Shown one piece after another: positions 26,019-34,580 of a stretch of 64,000 nt of DNA. This stretch comes from Cyclobacterium jeungdonense (lineage in GTDB: Bacteria > Bacteroidota > Bacteroidia > Cytophagales > Cyclobacteriaceae), in the NCBI RefSeq assembly GCF_010994275.1, contig NZ_WMCD01000001.1, forward strand, positions 434,001 to 498,000. Reading direction: 5' to 3'. The notes beneath the pieces are model-generated. The model saw nothing but the letters and a program-made list of their open reading frames with translations. It was not told the DNA's origin and did no database searches. Numbering within the stretch: position 1 is the stretch's first letter; each line of letters opens with the position of its first letter. The position numbers were made by a program, and so were the translations under genes.

Positions 26019-27398
26019 ATGAATCACTTTAGAGTCACCCTTTTTATTCTTTTGATTTCCGTTTTTTCTGTTCATTGTCAGACAACCACAGCAAAAAAAA
26101 GTCTCAAAACACTGCCTCCAGAGCTTATTGAAGTGATTGAAAAACGCATAGCGGATGGGGTTACGCCAAGTATGGCCATTGCCTTAATCGATTCTGCCGG
26201 AATAACGTATCACAATTTCGGAAAAACTGCCAAGAACGGTGAGCTTGTGGATGAGCATACCATTTATGAAATAGGGTCTATTTCCAAGGTGTTTACCGGG
26301 ATCCTGCTTGCTCAACAAGTGCTGGATGGCGACCTCAATCTGGAAGATGAGATAAATGATTTTTTACCTAATGGTATTAAAGCCGCTACGATGGGCGAAG
26401 CAGAAATTACCTTTGGCCACCTTACGGACCATACCTCGGGATTCCCCAGAATGCCTGACAATTTTGACCCAGCCAATCCCAACAATCCCTTTGCGGACTA
26501 CACGGTAGATCAGATGTATGCCTTTATCTCGGACTACAAGCCGGAGAGGGAAGTGGGCGAGTCCTACGAGTATTCCAATTTTGCTCAAGGGCTTTTGGGG
26601 CACCTGCTATCCCTGAATAAAAACAACACTTATGAAGCATTGATGGTGCAGACGATTGCGGATCCATTGGAAATGGAGGACACACGGATCCGATTGACGG
26701 ATCGAATGAAAGAAAACCTGGCTCCGGGACACAATGGTGGCGAGGTTGTGGAAAATTGGGACATCCCTACACTTGCTGGTGCAGGAGCGATTAGAAGTTC
26801 CTCCTCCGATATGGCAACATTTATAGCGGCAAATTTGGGTTATGTAGAAAGCCCGTTGGCGGAAGCTATGGCCTTTTCTCATAAAGTCAGGCACCGGAAA
26901 GCGGGTGATATGAAAGTTGCCATGGGCTGGCATATTAAGAATGGGGAGGATGGAGATGTAATCTGGCATAATGGAGGCACTGGCGGGTACAGGGCTTTTG
27001 CCGGATTTGTAAAAGAAACCGGAATTGGTGTGGTACTACTTACCAATTCATCCATAAGTTCGGATGATATTGGCTTCCATTTACTCGATCCGGGATCACA
27101 GTTAGCGAATATAAAATCGAAGAATCAGGCAGTGAATGTACCTGAGGCCACGCTAGAACAATACGTGGGCGTTTATGAGTTAGCCCCCGAATTCAAAATC
27201 ACCATTACTAAAGAAGGGAAGCAGTTATATTTGCAGGCCACCGGTCAGCCCCGCTTCGAGATTTATCCGGAAAATGACACTAAATTTTATCTGACGGTTG
27301 TGGAGGCAAGCATTTCCTTTCAACGAAAAAATGGTCTGGTGGAAAGCCTGATACTTTTTCAAGGCGGACAAGAAATGCCTGGAAAGAAGGTGGAATAG
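26019..27398 (+). CDS. Serine beta-lactamase-family (class C-like) hydrolase, lipoprotein
   Basis: ATG 26019 gives 459 residues with a lipoprotein signal (lipobox SVHC, Cys20); the upstream extension of the frame has no signal character. The catalytic motifs of the class C/penicillin-binding family are present: S87-I-S-K90 within EIGSISKVFTG, the YSN triad in YEYSNFAQG, and HNGGTGG in place of KTG. The C-terminal about 100 residues (YVGVYELAPEFKITI ...) are the small beta-domain often appended to esterase or peptidase-type members. In Bacteroidota such proteins are more often D-amino-acid peptidases or esterases than drug-inactivating enzymes. It is convergent with PEP carboxylase; the gap of 103 bases has only a weak AGGTGG/CCACCT hairpin. 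Confidence 0.87.
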   Translation: MNHFRVTLFILLISVFSVHCQTTTAKKSLKTLPPELIEVIEKRIADGVTPSMAIALIDSAGITYHNFGKTAKNGELVDEHTIYEIGSISKVFTGILLAQQVLDGDLNLEDEINDFLPNGIKAATMGEAEITFGHLTDHTSGFPRMPDNFDPANPNNPFADYTVDQMYAFISDYKPEREVGESYEYSNFAQGLLGHLLSLNKNNTYEALMVQTIADPLEMEDTRIRLTDRMKENLAPGHNGGEVVENWDIPTLAGAGAIRSSSSDMATFIAANLGYVESPLAEAMAFSHKVRHRKAGDMKVAMGWHIKNGEDGDVIWHNGGTGGYRAFAGFVKETGIGVVLLTNSSISSDDIGFHLLDPGSQLANIKSKNQAVNVPEATLEQYVGVYELAPEFKITITKEGKQLYLQATGQPRFEIYPENDTKFYLTVVEASISFQRKNGLVESLILFQGGQEMPGKKVE

Positions 27399-27501
27399 TA
27401 AAATCCCACCTCCTCCAATTCGGAAAAACCCTGATTCGTCCTAAAAAAAGGTTATAGATTACTTTTTAAATACTGCTTAAGGTTTACCGTTTCAGCGTGG
27501 A

Positions 27502-30177
27502 TCAACCCGTATTCTTTAACCCGCTGGAAAGAGCTGTGGTAATTTTAAGCAAACGTGTCACCAGGGGAGAATCCGGTTCCTTGGATGCCCGCCATAATTT
27601 CAGGTTTTTTAACTGCAGCTGGTGCAAACCATGAAGGGCATTTTTCCTTCGATTGATACTGTCCAGCAAGCCAATTCTTCTGTTTTCCCTTTCCTTGCCC
27701 AGGAGTTCACCGATTTCCTCCAGGCTTAACTGGTGTTCGTCCATAATCCACTTTGTAAAGGTTACTCCGGTTTCCCGGTTTTTTACCAGACCGGCGTATT
27801 GATTCATTATTTCCTGGTCCGCATTCAGAAGGTTTGTTTCTACCTGAATCAGAATGTAACGCAGTAGCGGCCAGGATTGCGTATTGGCTTGTAATTTCTT
27901 GAATAGATCCGGATGGGATTCTCTAATGGTTTTTATAGCACTTCCAAGGCCATACCAGCCGGTCAGGTTGAACCGTGACTGGCTCCAGCTAAAAACCCAG
28001 GGAATGGCCCGAAGGTCCTCCAGAGATCTTTTGCCCGTTCTTCTTGCAGGTCTAGAACCGATTTTACTAAGTTCTAATACATCGATAGGAGTCGCTTCTC
28101 CATAAAATTCCAGAAAATCAGGATGTCGGATTAGTTTCTGATAATGGTCTTGGGCAAATTCAGATAGTTGTTGCATTGCATCGATAGGGAAATCAGGAAT
28201 TTCTTTAGGCAATAAGGTATAGCCAGTTTGCAGGGCGGTGCCCGAAAACAGCATTTCCAGGTTGTAGCCGGCCGTTAGCAGGTTGGCAAATTGCTGGGAG
28301 ATCGTTTCTCCCTGTACCGTGATTTTGATGGAACCTTGCAGGCTACCCTGGGGCATGCTTTCAAGAAATCGGTGGTATTTTCCTCCCCCACGACTGATGG
28401 TTCCGCCGATTCCGTGAAAAAAGCGCAAGCGCTTACCATGGGATTTCGCGAGGTCAGTAAGTTTTTGTTCGGCCTGATAGATGTTCCACCTGCTTGCCGT
28501 GATTCCACCATCCTTATTACTATCGCTGTATCCAAGCATTACCTCCTGAAAGGCAAAATTACCCGGATAGGATTCATGAGAAAGGAATTCGTCCAGTACG
28601 CTGTCCGACTGTTGCAGGTCTTCAATGGTTTCGAAAAGCGGGACTACCTGGTACCTGTTACGGTCCAAACCTGCTTCTCTCAGAAAAAGGTATACCAATA
28701 AAAGGTCACTAAGGGAGCGAGTCATACTGACAATAAAGGAACCGATACCCTCGTCGCCATACTGTTCGATGTGATTCTTGACACACTGATAACTAGCCAA
28801 CACCTTGTCCGCCTCTGGCCCGAAGGTTTTCCCAGAAAAGGCAAAAGGCCGGTTGCTTTTAAGTTCTTCACTAATGAATTTTACCCGCTCTTTTTCAGAC
28901 CAGGTGGAGTAAGGCATCAATTCGGTAAATGTACCCGCCAGAATTTGGTCGATGGCTTTTTCGTGATAGGAGCTGTTTTGCCGGATATCCAGTCTGGCAA
29001 GGTGGAAACCAAAGCAAGAAACGTGTCTTTCTACCGGCAATAGAAATTGTTGCACAATGCTGATGGCATCTATTTCAAGAAGGCTTTGTCGCAGGATTTG
29101 AAGATCGTCTTGCAATTCTTTCGAATCGGCATAAGCGGGTTGTCCGTTTTCCTGAAGCGTATTTTCCAACTGTATCAACATCAGGTTAATGAATTGCCTC
29201 CAGGGTTCCCGGGGATTTCGTCTCAAAGCAGTTTCGCTTTCTTCGCCGAGGAATTCCGACTTTTCCCGGATTTGTTCCCTGAATCCATGGGGCACCGGAT
29301 TTCGAATATCAGAGAAGCTCATCTGAGCCCCCAGGTGCTGCAATTTTTCTCTTACTAGTGAAAGGGCGGTTTGACGATGTTCCAACAAGGTGTTTTTGGT
29401 AAAGTCGGCCGTAACATAAGGGTGTCCGTCCCTGTCACCACCAACCCAACTTCCCAGTTGAAAATCAGGAAAAGAAGACGCTGTATCAAATCTGGAGGGG
29501 TCAAACCCCATCGCTATCCAGCTTTCCATAAGTTGCTGGTCGGCTTTCTGCAGGGCCCTGGGGAATACATTTGAAAAATAATGCATCACATTATTTCGTT
29601 CCATTTCCAGCGTGGGTTTTTCGAGGTATACTTCTCCGGATCGCCACCAACGCTCCAGCAAGGCCATGATTTCCCGTTCCAAGCCCTGCTTTTCCAGCCG
29701 GGAATACGAATTATTTTCCAGTTTGACCAGGTTTAAATAGATTTCCCGGTGTAATTCCAGAATGGATTTTCGCTTCGCCTCTGTAGGGTGTGCGGTTAGT
29801 ACCGGGTAAACCTGTGTATTTCTAATGCAATCCAGCATCTGGGTTTCCGTCCATCCCTGATCTTGCCATCTTGCCAACGTTTCACCCCATGATCCACGAA
29901 TAGAGTCAACACCCTTTTCATTGATCCGTTTTCTCCTGCCCTGAACAGCCGCATTTTCTTCTATCAGATTCATTAATTGCAGATAGATGCTTAAAACCTG
30001 TATGTGCTTTTCTTCCAACTCACCCGCCTCCCAATCAATTTCGGGCAGTACGGGTTTTTGGGTAAGGATTTTTTCCAACTCGAATTCGCCAAGTTGGTGC
30101 AATACTTTCTGGAAGCAGCGAGTCAGAAATTTCAGGTCTTGGTTGGTTTTTTTAAATAGAGGATTGTCCGTGGCCAT
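27502..30177 (-). CDS. ppc: Phosphoenolpyruvate carboxylase
   Basis: The 891-residue enzyme forms oxaloacetate from PEP and bicarbonate, refilling the TCA cycle in the cytoplasm. Hallmarks are all present: catalytic His130 in VLTAHPTEAKRKS, the central GYSDSNKDGG, the glycine loop FHGIGGTISRGGG, GSRPARR and a C-terminus in NTG, as in the family's typical QNTG ending. ATG 30177 gives the normal N-terminal helix region. Length is near the bacterial norm of 870-940. The gene stands alone, convergent with the beta-lactamase-like gene and divergent from the Tm-1-like gene; no regulator is adjacent. Allosteric control by acetyl-CoA or aspartate is usual in the family and cannot be read here. Confidence 0.97.
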   Translation of the reverse strand: MATDNPLFKKTNQDLKFLTRCFQKVLHQLGEFELEKILTQKPVLPEIDWEAGELEEKHIQVLSIYLQLMNLIEENAAVQGRRKRINEKGVDSIRGSWGETLARWQDQGWTETQMLDCIRNTQVYPVLTAHPTEAKRKSILELHREIYLNLVKLENNSYSRLEKQGLEREIMALLERWWRSGEVYLEKPTLEMERNNVMHYFSNVFPRALQKADQQLMESWIAMGFDPSRFDTASSFPDFQLGSWVGGDRDGHPYVTADFTKNTLLEHRQTALSLVREKLQHLGAQMSFSDIRNPVPHGFREQIREKSEFLGEESETALRRNPREPWRQFINLMLIQLENTLQENGQPAYADSKELQDDLQILRQSLLEIDAISIVQQFLLPVERHVSCFGFHLARLDIRQNSSYHEKAIDQILAGTFTELMPYSTWSEKERVKFISEELKSNRPFAFSGKTFGPEADKVLASYQCVKNHIEQYGDEGIGSFIVSMTRSLSDLLLVYLFLREAGLDRNRYQVVPLFETIEDLQQSDSVLDEFLSHESYPGNFAFQEVMLGYSDSNKDGGITASRWNIYQAEQKLTDLAKSHGKRLRFFHGIGGTISRGGGKYHRFLESMPQGSLQGSIKITVQGETISQQFANLLTAGYNLEMLFSGTALQTGYTLLPKEIPDFPIDAMQQLSEFAQDHYQKLIRHPDFLEFYGEATPIDVLELSKIGSRPARRTGKRSLEDLRAIPWVFSWSQSRFNLTGWYGLGSAIKTIRESHPDLFKKLQANTQSWPLLRYILIQVETNLLNADQEIMNQYAGLVKNRETGVTFTKWIMDEHQLSLEEIGELLGKERENRRIGLLDSINRRKNALHGLHQLQLKNLKLWRASKEPDSPLVTRLLKITTALSSGLKNTG

Positions 30178-30367
30178 GTTTTCGTTGACTAGATGGTGAA
30201 TAAATAGGAAGGTTAAATATAACAGATGGCTGCATGGAATGAAAATGCAGAACCGGTGCAGATCCGATCGAAGTCAGTGCCTGCCGGGTAAAAATGCCCT
30301 TGCACCTGATTTTTTCGAATGTATATTTTTTACTACATTCAAGTAGTAAGCTATGAACCATTAAAAT

Positions 30368-31606
30368 ATGCCCCCTTCCTTTCCAGCTATTTTTGTTTTG
30401 GGATGTTTTGATACCAAAGGAGAAGTATTTGCACACCTGCGAGAACAACTTTTGGCCAGAGGCGAATCGGTCCTTTGTATCAATGCAGGAATCTTCGGCA
30501 GCACCGATTTATTTCCGGTGGATGTGGAAGCAGAATACCTGGCCTCTCTGGCGGGAAGTTCTCTCGAAGAACTCCGGGAAAAAAATGACAGGGGTCATGC
30601 ATTGGAGATGATGGCCCGAGGTGCCGGAGAACTGTTTCGAAGTTTTCCAGGACAAATCAAAGGCGTCATCGGAATGGGAGGCGGTGGGGGAACCTATCTG
30701 CTACTCAAAGCCATGCAGGTCCTGCCTCTGGGCTTGCCCAAAATATGCATTTCTACGCTGGCTACCCGGGATGTATCGCATTTGGTAGGGGTGAAGGATA
30801 TTGTGTTAATTCCTTCGGTAGTGGATGTAGCAGGTCTGAATACCATTATCCGTCCGATAATACATCAGGCAGCGGCTGCGCTGTCCGCCATGACGAAGGT
30901 GCCAGCACAAAAGGAGGTTGATGGCAAAGGTACGATTGCCATCAGCATGTTTGGAAATACTACCGACTGCGTAAATGAATGCACACAGATTTTGCAGGCG
31001 AAGGGGTACGAGGTAATGGCCTTCCATGCCAACGGAGTAGGAGGAAAAGCCATGGAAGCATTAATTCGCGAAGGAGTCTTCGAAGCGGTCCTGGACCTGA
31101 CCACCACCGAATTGGCAGATGAACTTTGTGGCGGGATCTTAAGTGCTGGTCCGGATCGGTTGACAGCCGCAGCTGAAATGGGTATTCCCTGTTTGCTGGC
31201 TCCAGGATGTCTGGATATGGTTAATTTTGGAACCAGAGAAAGCGTTCCTGAAACCTATGGGGACAGGCTTTTTTACCAATGGGCACCTGATGTGACCCTG
31301 ATGCGGACCAATGAAGAAGAGAACCTCGCCCTGGGGAAAGTGATCGCGGAAAAACTAAATAAGAGTAAAAACAAAGTAAAGACAAAAGTGGTCATCCCTT
31401 CAAAAGGCTTTTCCCAGTTGGACGCTCGGGGTAATTATTTTCACAACGAAAATTGCGTGAAGGCCTTTGAAAAAGCCCTGACAACCCATCTGGATCCCGA
31501 AATTGAACGCATCACTATAGCGTTGCCGATTAATGATGCCGCCTTTGCAAAGGAAGTTGTAGCCATCCTATTGGGTATATTGGAAGTGGAGAAATCCAAA
31601 GGATAG
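30368..31606 (+). CDS. Tm-1-like ATP-binding / UPF0261 family protein
   Basis: The 412-residue cytoplasmic protein covers the whole UPF0261 domain: N-terminal FVLGCFDTKGEVFAHLREQLL, the glycine-rich GMGGGGGTYLLLKAMQVLPLGLPKICISTLATRDVSH, and the C-terminal CLDMVNFG and IALPINDAAFA. In tomato Tm-1 this domain binds ATP and inhibits tobamovirus replication; in bacteria the function is unknown and the gene often neighbours a TIM-barrel phosphoenolpyruvate-hydrolase-like partner, which is absent here. It is divergent from ppc (190 bases) and ends 15 bases before a long hairpin. Confidence 0.9.
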   Translation: MPPSFPAIFVLGCFDTKGEVFAHLREQLLARGESVLCINAGIFGSTDLFPVDVEAEYLASLAGSSLEELREKNDRGHALEMMARGAGELFRSFPGQIKGVIGMGGGGGTYLLLKAMQVLPLGLPKICISTLATRDVSHLVGVKDIVLIPSVVDVAGLNTIIRPIIHQAAAALSAMTKVPAQKEVDGKGTIAISMFGNTTDCVNECTQILQAKGYEVMAFHANGVGGKAMEALIREGVFEAVLDLTTTELADELCGGILSAGPDRLTAAAEMGIPCLLAPGCLDMVNFGTRESVPETYGDRLFYQWAPDVTLMRTNEEENLALGKVIAEKLNKSKNKVKTKVVIPSKGFSQLDARGNYFHNENCVKAFEKALTTHLDPEIERITIALPINDAAFAKEVVAILLGILEVEKSKG

Positions 31607-31621
31607 TCTTTAAAGTGCGTC

Positions 31622-31652
31622 GACCTGCCAGGTTTCCAGAAGCTGGCAGGTC
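31622..31652. repeat. REP-like palindrome (GACCTGCCAG / CTGGCAGGTC)
   Basis: A perfect 10-bp inverted repeat with an 11-base loop sits in the spacer after the Tm-1-like gene. It is GC-rich against its surroundings and lacks a proper T tract. ACCTG(C/T)CAGG-type hairpins occur as dispersed repeats in several Bacteroidota genomes, so a REP-like element is likelier than a dedicated terminator. I saw only one copy in this window. Confidence 0.45.
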
Positions 31653-31763
31653 TTGAATTGAACTAAAATTCCTTTCCAAATTCCGGCTCCCTTCCGGGAT
31701 ATTCTCTTTACAATTCAATAAATTGCCTTGAAATTAACTGTTTGATTGTTAAAACCCAACCCA

Positions 31764-32909
31764 ATGAATAAAGCCTTTTCTTTGTCAGCCCTCCTGTTGA
31801 CTTTCTGCATTTTGGCCGGAAGCACGTTCTCCCAGCCCTTACCAGAGCCCGGAGATCCGGAAAACCCTTCGGATATCCCCGAATTTTATAAATCCCGCTT
31901 GTCGGATATCGAAGCGGAACTGGAGCTGCTTCAGAAAGGAAAAGTCGAACGGATTGCCTACTCAGCAGGAGGCTTACCACTGTACGCCATATTCTATGGG
32001 GAAAAGGAGGATCTTAATAGTCAGGCCAATTACAACTCTGCCGTAGCAGCGCGGAATCCGGCCTTTTTTGCCGAAAAGACCTCAGACACCAAGCCGGTAG
32101 TTTACTTTATCGGCCCGGTTCACGGGCAGGAAGGGGAAGGAATTTCCGGCCTGGTTAACCTGCTTCACATTGCCGAAACGGGTAGCGATTACCGCGGTAG
32201 GGAATGGCCGGAACTGCAGGCTTTCTTTGCCGAGTTTCGGGTAATCATCGTTCCCAGTGGCAATCCGGATGGAAGGAGAAGAAATCCTTACGACACCTTC
32301 AAAGGACTTCCTGAAGAAATCATGACGAAATACGGTCAGGGTACCCAGCAAGACGGTACCCTTTGGCGCTGGCCAGGGGCCAAATCGCTGCATCCCATGA
32401 AAGGAGATGTGGGTATTTTGGGTGCCTACTTTAATGACAACGGCATCAATATCATGCACGATGACTTTTTTGATCCCATGGCCGCTGAAACCAAAGCTAT
32501 CATGCAGTTGGCCAAGGAGGAGGCACCCGACCTGAGTGTTTCCTTGCACTCTTGCTCCTGCACTCCTTTTGTGATCCAGAACAGTCATGCCCCCCTTTTT
32601 ATGAAAAAGCGGATTGCCGATTTTGCCCAACAACTGAACCAGGCTTTTATTGCCGGCGACCTGCCCCACAGGCCCGAAAATTGGGGACTGAGTCTGGAAG
32701 ACGACGATCCGGAATTTCCTCCCAGGGCCTCCTTTAATTTGGTAAGTGCCCTGCACCATGCCAGTGGAACCATGTCCTTTACCTTCGAGAGCCCACACGG
32801 CACCCTGGAAGACGGCACCAGCTATGAAGAATTGCTGGACATTCAACTCGTCCTGTACCGGGAAATTTTTTCCTACATTCGGGACAACCGATTGATTTGG
32901 GAAAAGTAA
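31764..32909 (+). CDS. M14-family zinc carboxypeptidase, secreted
   Basis: From ATG 31764 the product has 381 residues with a signal peptide (SALLLTFCILAGSTFS, then Q). Zinc ligands are H120-x-x-E123 in GPVHGQEGEG and a later His in SVSLHSC; the substrate-carboxylate segment reads PSGNPDGRRRNP, and the catalytic Glu is probably in TFESPHG. M14 enzymes trim C-terminal residues or cell-wall peptides. It leads the sulfatase cluster, 57 bases ahead of the first sulfatase. That association suggests removal of peptide attached to a sulfated glycan or processing of a glycopeptide, but this is inference. The upstream spacer of about 150 bases presumably holds the cluster promoter; I could not pick a clear -33/-7 pair. 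Confidence 0.85.
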   Translation: MNKAFSLSALLLTFCILAGSTFSQPLPEPGDPENPSDIPEFYKSRLSDIEAELELLQKGKVERIAYSAGGLPLYAIFYGEKEDLNSQANYNSAVAARNPAFFAEKTSDTKPVVYFIGPVHGQEGEGISGLVNLLHIAETGSDYRGREWPELQAFFAEFRVIIVPSGNPDGRRRNPYDTFKGLPEEIMTKYGQGTQQDGTLWRWPGAKSLHPMKGDVGILGAYFNDNGINIMHDDFFDPMAAETKAIMQLAKEEAPDLSVSLHSCSCTPFVIQNSHAPLFMKKRIADFAQQLNQAFIAGDLPHRPENWGLSLEDDDPEFPPRASFNLVSALHHASGTMSFTFESPHGTLEDGTSYEELLDIQLVLYREIFSYIRDNRLIWEK

Positions 32910-32966
32910 TCGGCTATCTTTCTTTCTAATTTGACAGCACATTCTATTGAAACCAATTAAAGCATT

Positions 32967-34499
32967 ATGAATTCCAGGTACCTTATCGTTCTTTGTTTTT
33001 GTTTGGCCTTCAAGGCCATGGCGCAAGAAAACGCCAGACCCAATATTGTTTATATCCTTGCTGACGACATGGGGATAGGGGATGCCTCCTGTTACAATTC
33101 GGAGGCGGCTTTTACTACCCCGAATATTGATCGGCTGGCAAGCGATGGCTTGAAATTTACGGATGCGCACACCAGCTCTGCTGTTTGTACTCCGACTCGA
33201 TATGGAATCCTGACGGGTCGGTACAACTGGCGCTCGGAGCTAAAAAATGGGGTGTTGGGTGGATTTTCTGCTCCCCTGATTTCGAATGAGCGGCTTACGG
33301 TTGGGGATTACCTGCAGGAGGCCGGCTACCATACTGCCTTTGTCGGAAAATGGCATCTGGGTTGGGACTGGTCCTTCAAACAAGAATATGAGAATATAAA
33401 TAGCCTAAATCAAATCCTGGAGGTGGATTATACACAGCCCATCCAAAATGGACCAAACGACAGGGGGTTTACCTATTCTTACGGTATTAGCAGTTCTCTG
33501 GATATTCCTCCATACGTCTACGTGGAAAACGACCGGGTGACGGCTCTTCCCGACCGGAGAACCATCAATGTGGACGAAAAGGGTTTTTGGAGAGATGGCC
33601 CTACCGGTACGGATTTTAACCATACGTTAACCCTTTCACATCTGACTGAAAAAGCAGTTACCTACATTGACCGGCAGGCCAGTTCCGCTGATCCTTTCTT
33701 TCTTTATTTTGCCTTGCCCGCACCTCATACGCCTATTTTACCCCTTACCGAATTTATGGGCAAAAGTAATTCCAACATGTACGGAGATTTTATGCTGCAG
33801 GTAGACGATGTGGTCGGACAGGTGATTGGGGCTCTGGAAGAAAATGGGCTACTGGAGAATACGGTGATTATTTTTACCTCGGATAATGGTTGCTCCCCAC
33901 GGGCAGATTATCCGGAATTGGCTAGGGTAGGACATGACCCCAGTAATGGTTGGCGGGGGCACAAAGCGGATATATACGAAGGAGGACACCGGGTACCGTT
34001 TTTGGTGCACTGGCCGGAAAAAATTGCTGCTGGCGGCACATCCGATCAGCTAATCTGTACCACCGACCTAATGGCTACGGTAGCCGAAATGTTGGGAACA
34101 CCACTTCCGGAAAATGCAGGAGAAGATAGCTTTAGCTTTTTCCCAACCTTAATGCAGGGAAATCCGGATTCAGAAAGGACTTCTATCGTCCACCATTCCA
34201 TCGAAGGCCGTTTTGCGATTCGCAGAGGGAACTGGAAACTGATTTGCTGGCCCGGATCCGGGGGATGGACCGAACCGCTTACCAGAAACGGCCTGGAAGA
34301 CCTACCGGATTTTCAGCTATACAACCTGGCTACCGATCCCGAAGAAGTAAATAACCTGGTGGATCGGTATCCTGAGCGGGTGGAAGCCTTAAAAAAAGAA
34401 CTGATTGCACTGATAAAAGAGGGCAGAAGCACTGCCGGTCCCCGGCAAAAAAACGATGGCCCCGAAATCTGGGAGCAGGTAAGCTGGGCCTATCAATAA
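32967..34499 (+). CDS. Sulfatase, arylsulfatase-type
   Basis: The 510-residue protein has a signal peptide ending KAMAQ. The formylglycine motif is C74-T-P-T-R78 followed by YGILTGRYNWRS, a Thr variant of C-x-P-S-R that is common and active. Metal and sulfate-site residues appear in ILADDMGIGD, GKWHLGWD, and FTSDNGCSPR, where the usual DHG is DNG. The C-terminal domain with FAIRRGNWKLICWPGSGGW and LYNLATDPEEVNNLVDRYP is typical of family S1. Predicted location is periplasm or surface. It follows the M14 gene by 57 bases and precedes the Tat-exported lyase-like gene by 81. The sulfated sugar is not known. Confidence 0.93.
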   Translation: MNSRYLIVLCFCLAFKAMAQENARPNIVYILADDMGIGDASCYNSEAAFTTPNIDRLASDGLKFTDAHTSSAVCTPTRYGILTGRYNWRSELKNGVLGGFSAPLISNERLTVGDYLQEAGYHTAFVGKWHLGWDWSFKQEYENINSLNQILEVDYTQPIQNGPNDRGFTYSYGISSSLDIPPYVYVENDRVTALPDRRTINVDEKGFWRDGPTGTDFNHTLTLSHLTEKAVTYIDRQASSADPFFLYFALPAPHTPILPLTEFMGKSNSNMYGDFMLQVDDVVGQVIGALEENGLLENTVIIFTSDNGCSPRADYPELARVGHDPSNGWRGHKADIYEGGHRVPFLVHWPEKIAAGGTSDQLICTTDLMATVAEMLGTPLPENAGEDSFSFFPTLMQGNPDSERTSIVHHSIEGRFAIRRGNWKLICWPGSGGWTEPLTRNGLEDLPDFQLYNLATDPEEVNNLVDRYPERVEALKKELIALIKEGRSTAGPRQKNDGPEIWEQVSWAYQ

Positions 34500-34580
34500 T
34501 TTTTTGAGAAGCTTTCTTTTTCCATTGGTAAAAATTGGTAAATTCAAAACTTCATCACTACCCAAAAATAACCTCGTTTC

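Noticed and set aside
26019..27398. Antibiotic-resistance beta-lactamase
   Set aside because: The HNGG-type third motif, the extra C-terminal domain and the lipoprotein leader fit peptidase/esterase relatives better than a drug-hydrolysing class C enzyme.
32082..33170. 362-codon minus-strand frame opposite the M14 and sulfatase genes
   Set aside because: It is a shadow of two clear plus-strand genes, with no signal peptide or motif of its own.
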